64,000 nucleotides of DNA from Siphonodentalium dalli (Eukaryota > Mollusca > Scaphopoda > Gadilida > Siphonodentaliidae): NCBI GenBank assembly GCA_032622095.1, contig CP136068.1:118159509-118223508 (forward strand), in the 5' to 3' direction. Position numbers and translations under genes: made by a program. This document shows, one piece after another, positions 49,791-59,696 of this stretch. Below the pieces are notes generated by a model. That model was given only the letters and a program-made list of their open reading frames with translations. It ran no database searches and was not told the DNA's origin. Every line of letters starts with the position of its first letter. Position 1 is the first letter of the stretch.

Positions 49791-50004
49791 TACCACCATC
49801 GGTGACTGTTTCTTTAGCCAATATTGATCCGTATTTTTTGGACGTTTTGTTTGCTCTACAGATGTTTATTCTTTTATTGTATTCAAAATTCAAATGGGTT
49901 TGTTTTTACTGTATGAACTATATATATATATTCTAGTATATATCATTGACTTTAAATAACTGCTTGGCTTTAAATTCTTTTTCATTTCATTTTTTTTATT
50001 TTAG

Positions 50005-50037
50005 ATGCAATAATCCAGAAGTGCCAGCCTGTTCCAT
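50005..50037 (+). CDS. Exon 3: 33-nt linker microexon
   Basis: This very short exon lies between a strong pyrimidine-rich acceptor (ttttattttag) and a perfect donor (gtaagt). With the leftover G of exon 2 it reads D-A-I-I-Q-K-C-Q-P-V-P, residues 94-104, and leaves T in phase 1. It prolongs the last CARD helix and opens the linker to the TIR-like domain. Too short for homology, it is supported only by both splice sites and exact phase with its neighbours. Confidence 0.7.
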
Positions 50038-51119
50038 GTAAGTTTACTTCAACTCCCACCTCTGAATGAATAACATTTCTGGCATTGATAATAACCTGTG
50101 AGCAGAGGTGGATGGGGGGGGGGGGTTCATAAAATCACAGACACATAGTGCTATTTTCTTTCTTGTTGGCATCTTTTAAGATCCCTATTTAAAGTGGGAT
50201 TTTTTAACTTGAAACGTAATCCGATTTTGACCAAATTGGGTTTGTTGTTTTCTGTGTTGACACTGAGTACTCGGCAAATATTATCAAATATCCAGTTTGT
50301 ATTGTTGTTCCAATATTGCCTATTGGGCTTTTGTTGATTGCCAAAATAATTGGTTCAAAGTTCTTAGTGCAATATGTTTTCTTACATACACCCTACAGTA
50401 GTTGTACTAGTGTAAAAAGAAGACAATTGCATCATCCCAATAGTCTGATATTGTTATATTTGAGCATATCAAAGCATATACCTGACATATACCATTGAAT
50501 ATGAAGTTATTGTTTCAGAGACATGGACACAAAGAGACTCTAAGAAAGCTTGAAATGTAATTCATTTCGAGCACATGCCATGTGATGTCATGTGATGTTT
50601 CAAGGTCTTGATCTTTTCATTTCGACTGTATATTTTTATATGAATCGGATATCTGGTGTTGTAAAAAAGGATTGTGCCGATATTAAAATCATATCAATAT
50701 ATATATATCATTCTAGGTAATCCCTATATGTTGTACTGGTAGTACAATGTCATAATTTATCATTCTTTATATCAGATTAAATTAGTTTATATCTATTACA
50801 AAGGTCTAATGTATTCTGTCAATACTTGCATGGAATGATTATGGTACATCAGGGTAACAACAGTAGTAAATGCATAGTGACAAGAGTATGCACCAGAACT
50901 ACAGAAAATATTGTGAAAAAAATTAGTGTTCAGGCCAGTTGACATTTTTTTTTAGGATAATTAATTTTTGGCACTGGGATGATAAACTCAATATTGTGAT
51001 GTGTCCTGAATATATATCAATCAAGTTTATTCTCCAAACTCACAAAACAACATGAGTATTGAGATACAGCATTTAACAGACACTTAATACTGACCGGAAT
51101 ACTCAATCAAGGCACTCAG

Positions 51120-51290
51120 ATCCAGGCCTTTTTTTCTATAAAAACTTGTTACTGTTGTGGAAAAATCAGTTGTTTTTAACATAAACATGAAATGAAAACA
51201 CAGTTTTTCTCTATTATATCATTTCCCCCGTTTCACATTTGGTGAACTAACCACTTCTTGTTGGTATTTGTCTTACATGTATGTTTATGT
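51120..51290 (+). repeat. Intron 3 copy of a local duplication around exon 4
   Basis: Shares AAAAATCAGTTGTTTTTAAC, ATAAACATGAAATGA and TTTCACATTTGGTGAACT with 52420-52580 in intron 4, in direct orientation about 1.3 kb apart. Exon 4 lies between the copies. Confidence 0.8.
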
Positions 51291-51492
51291 CAACAATAAA
51301 ACCAGAAAGTGCAATACACAGATCACCAAGGTTAATGAATATGTTCCAGTAGTGTGATGTATATTTATGTCTTATAGGCATATTATAGTTATGCTTGTTG
51401 GTGTTATACAACCAAAAACCTCCATATATACAATCTCCAGACCTATTCACTACTTACAGAATTCTACTATATTTTTATATGTATAATTTCAG

Positions 51493-51516
51493 GCACCCAT
51501 GAACAAGTAACAGAAG
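51493..51516 (+). CDS. Exon 4: 24-nt linker microexon
   Basis: The acceptor is gtataatttcag and the donor gtaagt. With T from exon 3 it reads C-T-H-E-Q-V-T-E (residues 105-112) and leaves G, which exon 5 completes to Asp. Exons 3 and 5 are also compatible with each other if this one is skipped (both borders phase 1), so it could be a cassette exon. It is flanked in its introns by two copies of a ~150-bp sequence (about 51120-51290 and 52420-52580). Confidence 0.65.
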
Positions 51517-52419
51517 GTAAGTACATGTATGAGTAAATCTCTTTAACTTGTATTCATATATTCCATTTGATTGGCTAGTATGATGGTAAGTATATACTGG
51601 AATAATAAATTTCATCTAATCGTTGTTTGTTTAAACTTCCAACAAATTCTGCACAGTACCTCATTCACAATTCGGCTCAATCACAGATTCTCTATGTCAC
51701 TATGACATGCCTGACCGATCAATAGTCTATAACATTGTTAATATTCAGCGATCTATTGGTATTTAGTTATTATTGAATGATGATGGTCAGATTTCCACAT
51801 TTGTAGTTATTTAACCCTTTGAATCCTGAAGTCCTGAATGTTAAATGGTCCCCACCCGAGGCACGTGACGTCATAGAATTTCCGACAATGTCACTTCATG
51901 TAATGCTTTTACCTGGAATGTCTACACACTCAACTATAGAGTAATCTACTATGCTTACTGAACTAATATGTGATGAAATAATGTCACACTAGTACTGTAT
52001 TTCAGTGAGAAAGTCTATTCCACGTTAATGTATGCTTTGATCATGATATATCTAACAAATTTTCCCCTTTGTCGATGATAAAAAGTGAATTTTTTTCTGA
52101 AAATAGACCTATGTATCCACCAAGGTCACATGTGACTTGTATGTGCAAATTAGAAGTACAATTCTAGTTGATATTTGCATTTACTGTGCTGTACTTCCAT
52201 GTCAAATATCATATGATTTCCAGACCGGTATTCCGTTCTTCCAGGTTATAGGAATATAAGGAGTTAACAAAGTTTGGGGCAGGGGATATGGAAATGGATC
52301 CGTCTGTCTGTGAATCTGTCCGTAACAACTTTGGAGTTCTACATCTTGATAATCGCCATTTGGATTTGATCTTTGAAACCAACAAATCAAATAATGGGCG
52401 ACTTGTGGCCTAGTAGCCT

Positions 52420-52580
52420 TTTATCTATATAAACTTGTTACTGTCGTTGAAAAATCAGTTGTTTTTAACATAAACATGAAATGATAACATAGTTTTCTCT
52501 ATTATATCATTTCCCCATGTTTCACATTTGGTGAACTTACACTTCTTGTTGGTATTTGTATTATATGTATGCTATATGAT
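52420..52580 (+). repeat. Intron 4 copy of the duplication around exon 4
   Basis: Direct copy of 51120-51290 with a few substitutions and indels. It ends about 160 bp before exon 5. Confidence 0.8.
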
Positions 52581-52739
52581 CTTCTGTATGTTGATGGACC
52601 AACAAATCAAATAAAGCCACCTATATGGGTGACCTGTTCTCTATTAATTAATTGCTCTTGGTTTAGCTATGCTATGAAATAAACAAATAATAGACCCCAA
52701 CAAATGAAAGTGATTTCACAGTTTTGTTTTTTGTTGCAG

Positions 52740-53198
52740 ATTTAGGAGTTTCAAAGATAAAGAAAGTATTCATTGCAGGAGCACCTGACATGGATGATGA
52801 AGATCAGACAGTAGTCTCTGAAAGTATTCTGGAAAAACTAAAGAAGGCTGAACATGAGTGCAAAGGACCAGTTGTCATGAAAATTCATCCAGGAAAGCAT
52901 GCAATAGAATCCTATGAAAAGGACATCAACGATTGTGACAAATATGTCTTTATACTGTTTGGAGATTGTTTAAAGGATGGTGAACCACTAGAACTTATGC
53001 TATTAATGTGCCTGAACAAATGCATTGAAAGACAGAGCATCGATATTGTTGTTGTTATAGATGGCAGTTTTCGCTTAAATGATCTACCGAAAAATCATTT
53101 ACTGTCTGATAAATTTGCGATTGAGCCAGGAAAATCAAGGCTGATTAATATAACTGACAAGCTTGATTACCCAGACCGTGTTCTTGCTCAAGTTAACA
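52740..53198 (+). CDS. Exon 5: TIR-like domain
   Basis: Acceptor ttttgttgcag, donor gtaagt; 459 nt, residues 113-265. The alternation of strands and helices is that of a TIR fold: strand A KKVFIAGAP (120-128); helix A SESILEKLKKAEHE (139-152); strand B VVMKI; a BB-loop-like HPGKHAIE (162-169) followed by KDINDCDKY; strand C VFILFG (182-187); helix C EPLELMLLMCLNKCIE (194-209); strand D IDIVVVI (213-219); late strand SRLINIT (245-251). The P-G with a downstream D-I-x-x-C is typical of TIRs. E197 (or E194) sits where NADase TIRs such as SARM1 carry the catalytic glutamate; activity is unproven. Oyster TIR-STING has a TIR in this same position before STING. Confidence 0.8.
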
Positions 53199-53838
53199 GT
53201 AAGTTACTAAATTATACTCAGAACATGTGTCTGTTTTTGCGTGGTAATTTGTCATTATCATCGTGGTGGCTATGTTAATGCAGGATTTGCACTCTCAGAG
53301 TAAAATGTTTTTGACAAAGAAAATTTCATTTGGCCAAACATTTCAACCTAAAGCAACAATCTCTTCTCTTAAGACAGAGGTTCTGCTAGGAGAATGTTAG
53401 TCCTGTAGGTGCTTAGGGAAATTTCAGTCCATCAATAAACTGCGATTGTCTGATAATATTTAGTAAATCAGTTCATAATTTAAGCCAAGTTCTGATCGTA
53501 TGTCTATCGAATTATAATTAGAAAAGTCAACAAATCATAAATGTGTTTTATTTTTAACAATTTAAGGGGTTAAGAAATGTAAGGGTGTTGTCATTTGGCA
53601 CCACATATAAACATTGATATTGTATAGATACTGTAAACTTTGCGACAAAATGCAAGTTAAATTCACGGGTAAAATAACTATACTGAAAAGTTTTCGTACC
53701 ATCATCAATTCACAATTTATTGCTATATCCGACTTCACTAAATTCAAGACAACATGTTATATCATTGCCAATTCCATGAACTATTTCTGATTATTCTTCA
53801 GTTGCTAATATCTGGATCTTATCTACATAATCATGCAG

Positions 53839-53939
53839 AACTAGAACAGCGTGTTATTTTAGAACATGATCGCGATGTAACCAGGAAGAATCAACTGCGT
53901 GTCATTTGGCAATGTCTGCTTCGATATCTTTCAGAATAA
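53839..53939 (+). other. Possible alternative last exon after the TIR-like domain
   Basis: A candidate acceptor (taatcatgcag, weak pyrimidine tract) would join exon 5 in phase 1. With the leftover A it would encode K plus LEQRVILEHDRD, then VTRKNQLRVIWQ and CLLRYLSE, ending in TAA at 53937-53939. AATAAA begins at 53945, six bases after the stop. Use of this exon would give a CARD-TIR protein without STING. Evidence is only phase, an open frame and the polyA-like word; it may be chance. Confidence 0.25.
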
Positions 53940-54499
53940 GGCATAATAAATGTTGATGTATGTAGAACTAAAACAGTGAAAAGCATTCTTTTTTTGCAAA
54001 ATGGTTCACTACTGATCAGCGTTGGTGGGTATATAAAATTATCTTTGTTTATCTCTCCCTGTTGGTTTTCTTTGTCGCAGATACACAGGTGATGTAGGCA
54101 TTAATCTTTGTATCCAGTAGGGGAATATGTCTGAAGGGAAAGTTGGGTGAGGGGAAAGGGTCCTGCTGCCCCATATAGTGGAAACCCTGCTTACAATCAC
54201 CAGATCTCACTGAAAACCCAACATTCAGTTGCTCGCCTGATATAGTTTGAATAACAAGTAAAGTTATACATGTACTTATTCAAACACTGATGATCAGCCA
54301 ACTGTAATCACAATTTTTTGTTCGAGGGATTCTGTGTGTTTGTCCCAGATGATATCTTCAGTAATAATTAATAAAACTGAACAATATTTGGAATGTGAGA
54401 TTATTTTAGTTTTGGATGATAACTTTAGTTCAAGTTATCGGATTGTTTTCAAATTTGGACATGGACTACTAATATAAAAATACAAGATAAGCTTTGTGT

Positions 54500-55190
54500 T
54501 TGAGCTATTGCCATGGGTTGGTCGTTCGTGTGTCAGTACATCAGGTACTTCTGTCCATGATCCGTAAAAAAATTTCCTTTAGCACACCCTACAGTCCACA
54601 TCTCTCATCCGATAGTCACCAAACTTCATATGGATCATCGGGGTGACCTCTAAGCTTACCATTTTTTTCTCCAAATTTCATTGCGGTCATCTCAGATTTC
54701 ACTTTTGAGTCAATTTGCACACCCAGCAGCCCACATTTATTGGCGATATGTTTTGAAAATTCACAGGCATGTTTGGGATCACCTCCAGATGGGAGCTATT
54801 GCATTTAAAAGATTTTTGATGAAAAACATGGCCATCGGCAGCCATCTTGGATTTTACTCTTTGAATCACTAAATTCTTTGGCATACCATACAGGCCACAT
54901 CCCTCATCCGATCATCACAAAACTTCATATATATATTCGAGTTGACCTCTAGATAGGAGCTTACCATTTTTTCTGAACTCTATTAAAAACATGGCTGCCA
55001 ACGGCAATCTCAGATTTTACTCTTTTTATGACTAAATCCTTTAACACACCCAACAGGTTACATCTCTCATCCGATCGTCACTAAACTTTGTATGGATCTT
55101 CGTGGTGACATTTAGATGGGAGCTTATTATTTTTTCCGAATTCTGTAAAAAAACATACATGTAATGGGATTTCATTACCAGTGCTATGGC
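54500..55190 (+). repeat. Pearl-related second subfamily, headless copy
   Basis: Begins at GTTTGAGCTATTGCCATGGG without the AGCTCAAC arm. Units carry CACACCCTACAGTCCACATC, TCTCATCCGAT and GCAGCCATCTTGGATTTTAC. Its AGCAGCCCACATTTATTGGC at 54725 is an intact version of the site hit by the insertion at 60377. Confidence 0.75.
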
Positions 55191-55194
55191 CCTT

Positions 55195-55870
55195 GCATTG
55201 TTCCTGCGGCTCCTTGAATTTCCTTGAACACCCTTGAATATGAACATCCATTTTCAAGGCCCTTGAATACCCTTGGATTTCACCTGACTCCTTGAATAAT
55301 AGCCATATATAAATCCTTGAAATGTTGGAAAACCCTTGAATAGGTGGCGTTCCATTACGATCGCAGGAATTGGAATTATATGAAGCGATTGGTAAAATAA
55401 TTATGTGCGATAGAAAATTAGAGTATTCACGGTAATTCCTGGAAAAACCGGCACGCAATTTCCATCTTCCTTTAATCTTTCAGTTTCCAGTTTAATTACT
55501 CTTTGTTTGCGACTCTGATTGGGTAAACACATTTGTTTCGATGTATTTATAAATTAGTCACAATTGCATGAAAATTAAATGATTTTTTCAGACTATCATT
55601 TCTGGGTAGAAAATTCTGTTTCCAAAATTTGTAGTTGACTGTGTGATTTACATTTACATTATAATTTATACACATCAGTCTCATGTAATACTAGTATGTA
55701 ACAAGTATTCACTTGATAGTACTTATATATTCATTAGTCTATCTATAAGCTGCCCTTACTCCTGTAACACCCTTGAATTTATAGCGGGCGCACCCTTGAG
55801 AAACCCTTGAATCCTGTCTTGGATACTCCTGGAATACCCCTCGAATTTGATAACAAAATAGGTACAGGAA
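55195..55870. repeat. Clusters of CCCTTGAAT words
   Basis: 55210-55350 and 55755-55855 hold more than a dozen variants of CC(C)TTGAAT(A/T). The outer ends carry GTTCCTG (55199) and CAGGAAC (55864), so this may be a decayed inverted-ended element, but no clear target duplication is seen. Confidence 0.45.
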
Positions 55871-56223
55871 CCATGCGTCTACGCTAGACTAAATACAACT
55901 AAAACATATATAGCAGATAGCATGTGTCTTTATTAGTTGTTTGATATGTACAGTCATACACAAACCGGAAGCCGTGAAACAATTCAGAGTTTTTCAACTA
56001 AACCGAATTAATAAATTAAGCAAAAAGACATGCTTCCATGTGGCATACAAATTTCTGTTATAAACAATCTAAACTCTGATACAGTGTTACATATAACATA
56101 CACAAAAATAACCCAGCGGCTCCCGGCTAACAAAATTCTACACTTAACAACCTGTGTTAAACCAGAGATAAAAACCCTTTAGGAAAAAGCGCTCTGGAAG
56201 CATTGAATGTCAAGTGCTATATA

Positions 56224-56534
56224 CAGTAATGCCCTAAGTAATCGACTCCTTTAACCACAGCAGAATTATGGGTCACTTTTCAGGATTTAGTCGGAAATAT
56301 GGCTTGTTGCCATTCATCGGAAAGCTCTCCCCGGCTTTTTTTTATTTAAACAAAAATATATAATAAAATATTTTTTGTTTAAATAACAAAAATAATGGCT
56401 TGTTGCCATTCATCGGAAAGCTCTCCCCGAGAGCTTTCCGATGAATGGCAACAAGCCATATTTCCGACTAAATCCTGAAAAGTTACCCATAATTCTGCTG
56501 TGGTTTAAGGAGTCGATTACTTAGGGCATTACTG
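56224..56534. repeat. Fold-back MITE with TA flanks
   Basis: Arms of about 105-110 bp start CAGTAATGCCCTAAGTAATC and end with GGAAAGCTCTC. TA lies on both sides. Part of the arm (GGCTTGTTGCCATTCATCGG) occurs a third time at 56397, after an AT-rich insert, forming a near-perfect inner hairpin at 56395-56459. Confidence 0.85.
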
Positions 56535-57017
56535 TATATACATCTTAATTTTCGAAAATGTTATATGATGTTTCGACTTGTCATCCTAAATACAATGAAT
56601 CTTATAATAATTTATATGCCCAGTTTTCATAAAAACTGTGCTTGGAAATTTGGCGAAATACACCTGTTCACTGATCTCCTTAACTCACTCACTCTACTAC
56701 GTCACAATATTGTATCTCACGTGACTTTGTTATTGAAATCAAGCTTTCCGATTGGTTGGCTACTCGACTCTATTAGTCGTAGTTGTATACTACGCCTTCA
56801 AGTCTCTCCCATCGTGCACTATGCATATGTAGTTTTGACTACTAAAAATAGTAACGAACACTACATCAAACTTTGTTCTGAAACTACTTGTTATTTCGCC
56901 GCTGATCCAAATTAAAGCTTCAGTAAGGCGAACATCAATTGTCTGAACTTAGTAAAAGTTGAAAATAGTAGTTTCCTACTGCTAAATCAAAATATTTGTT
57001 CGATACAATATAATAAT

Positions 57018-57150
57018 TAGAGCATGACTTGTCGTGAAATACGCCGATATAGTGCATAGTGCGGTTGTGTAGTTCACTCCGCTTCGCGTCGTGAACTACA
57101 CAACCTCACTATGCACTATATCGGCGTATTTCACTCCAAGCCATGCTCTA
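57018..57150. repeat. 133-bp fold-back palindrome
   Basis: TAGAGCATG...CATGCTCTA. The arms share GAAATACGCCGATATAGTGC and GTTGTGTAGTTCAC around the loop TCCGCTTCGCGTC. Confidence 0.85.
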
Positions 57151-57270
57151 TTTATTAAATAGGCTGTCATCGTGACACCCTTTATTTGAATAATATCTAG
57201 CTTATAATACAAAAGCGTGCTAACGCCCGTTAAGTTGTAATCACCATATACCGCTTTAGACAACAGTTTT

Positions 57271-58145
57271 TATGTTTACCCATACCATAGTATGGTAAAC
57301 ATAGTGTCGTTGTCCGGATTGACCACTCGTCGTTAGTCCGTCCGTCCGTCCGTCCGTCTGTCTGTCTGTAGACACTTTATGCATGGTGCGATAACTCAGA
57401 CATTTTATATCTGATCGGAACCAAATTTTGTGTATGAATTTCTCGGCATAAAAGACAGATCGAGTTCGAATATGGGTTTGATCCGACTATTTTTAACTGA
57501 GTTATGGCCCTTTTTTCGAAAAAATATATTCACTCAAAAAAAATATATATATTTTTAGATCGATTTCCTTGCTCAATTTAACAAAAATAAAATGAATATT
57601 GATATATAAATAAAAATAATATATAATAAAATATTTTTTGTTTAAATAATAATAAAAAAAAAAAATTTAAGTAACAAAATTTGAAAAACTAACACCATTA
57701 TAACTCTGCCAAGGGTACCCCGAGTCACCACACCAAATTTGGTTTAAATCGGTCCATAACTTTGTGTTATGTACTGGTAAATTTGTTTGGAGCTACGTTA
57801 AACCTAATTCATCAATTCCATCCCATGCCTTTGGACTAGCTCTGCTATATAATTGATATTAATGGGTCAGCAGTGACCTGGCTTATCTGTATACTATATT
57901 GTGGGTAGAATTTGATACATTATTATTCTAAACTTAAATGGACTCTCTTAACCCAAGTATTCCATGTCCAGGCCACCCTGACCCATAAATTCCAATAATT
58001 TGTGTTATGTACATTTGTCTATAATAGGACATAACAGTATACTCTATAATTCAACACTAAAACTCTCATTTATGATTCCGATCATAGTAATTTACTATCG
58101 CCAAGGGATGGGTTAACATTTGCCGATCGTGATCGGCCTCTCGTT
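57271..58145 (+). repeat. GTTTACCCATACC element, copy 2
   Basis: Same head hairpin, GTCCGTCCGTCC tract, CTCTGCCAAGGGTACCCCGA block and GCCGATCGTGATCGGC + CTCTCGTT tail as 43677-44974. It has fewer core units and an AT-rich insert around 57600-57665. Confidence 0.82.
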
Positions 58146-58648
58146 TTACTATTCTATGAAATGTCCAAAACATATATTATCGACTTACAATTGTTCTTTT
58201 ATTCAGTTTCCGGTTGATAACTTGATCAGATTACAAATCAGTGCAGATTAATCTTGATATATGATACAAGCTAAACCTGTTTTACAGACTTTCCTTGTTC
58301 ACACTTGCATTGTCAATTCTTTCATTGAAATAATATTTTGGTATGTGTGTTATTCGATTTTATAATATGTTGTGTTTTTTTGTTATCAATATGGTTTTGT
58401 TTTTGTTTTCTTGAGGTAAAATTATGTTTATTTTTCAATTTAGTCAATGTTTCTGAAAATGCCAATAATGGCCAAACATTTTACCCTTAGATTTAGATGC
58501 TCAGCACGAGATAGCAAATAATCATGCAAAAGTTAGCTGTCTTCTTTTTTTTTTCCAAAGGCAGAAACGAATTACATGCAGTAACTATTATTGGCAGAAT
58601 CAATGCATTATGTTTATCAGCAAAAAATTAGTAAATGTTTACATTTTT

Positions 58649-58960
58649 AGCTCAACTTTACTTGTAAAGTTTGAGCTGTTGCCATGGCATGGTATTCGTT
58701 GTCTGGGTGTGCTTGTGTGGAGACATCTGTCAACTATAAAATTTTTCATTATCACACCCTACAGATCACATCTCTTATCCGATCGTCACCAAATTTCATA
58801 TGGATCTTCGTGATGACCTCTAGATGGAAGCCATCAATTTTTTCCGAAATCTATTAAAAACAGCCATCTTGGATTTAAAATTTGAAATCATCGGCACACC
58901 CTGCGGCCAGCATTTATTTGATGCAGTTCATTAAATTTTCTCTCAGTAAATTTCCATTGA
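58649..58960 (+). repeat. Pearl-related second subfamily, copy in intron 5
   Basis: Head AGCTCAACTTTACTTG-TAAAGTTTGAGCT, then units with CACACCCTACAGATCACATC and CAGCCATCTTGGATTTAAAA. Tail not seen. Confidence 0.75.
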
Positions 58961-59537
58961 GTACAATGAAGGCGTCATTTATTTCTTGAATAACTATTTA
59001 TGATGTATGTGTAGATGATGATTGAAGCAGACCTCACATATTTTATTGGGGTCAGATGTGTAAAAAACACAACCTATGTTTTGATGAATGATGGTGGGCA
59101 TCTGACTGTCCATCTGTCTAGTCATCCCTCTGTCCATCATGCCGTAAGCGCTATAAATTTAACAAACATAATCTAATTTTGACAAAATTTGAGTCATGAA
59201 TCTCTTTCATTATTTCCGAAAATCAGTCCTTCCTGAATTATCTGGTTTGTTATTGGGGCACCGTAAGTGCAATAACTTAACAAACCTGATCCCAAATAGT
59301 GTTTGTATCAGGTCTCCTGCTTGTGAATCTCTTGGATGAGCTCAAAAACCAGTCTGTCTAGCTTATCTGTCAAAATTGGTTTTTGAGGAGATATGCCTCC
59401 TGGATTTTTCAGAAAGTGTCTTTAAGCTAGATAACTTTTAACAAATGTAATCTGATTTTTAATATTAAAGTTTGGTTCGTCAGTGTGCGACAACTCTACC
59501 ATAGCATAGCTAATGTTTGCCTCTTGTTCTCTTTCAG

Positions 59538-59633
59538 CTGATGCAGATATGAAGACTTACATGCCATATGGCAACATTGCCCATGGTCAGGCATGGTCCC
59601 ACTACACAGGATTTATAAGAATCATCGCACCTG
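59538..59633 (+). CDS. Exon 6: start of STING ligand-binding head
   Basis: Acceptor ttctctttcag, donor gtgagt; 96 nt, residues 266-297. It contains NIAHGQAWSHYTGFIRIIAP (278-297), which matches the first helix of the STING cyclic-dinucleotide-binding domain (human residues 154-173). Conserved are N278, H281, G282, A284, W285, S286 (human S162), Y288, G290 (G166), R293 and P297. Human Y167, which stacks on the ligand base, is F291 here, keeping an aromatic ring. This is the strongest single homology in the window. The four membrane helices that precede this helix in vertebrate STING are absent. Confidence 0.88.
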
Positions 59634-59696
59634 GTGAGTCAATCCTAATATTTCCCAGACCTGAGCATAACAAAATAATTACATTGAACAGTTTTT

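Noticed and set aside
56565-56915. A 116-codon + frame between two fold-backs
   Set aside because: No family recognised and codons look like translated non-coding DNA; no clear splice sites.
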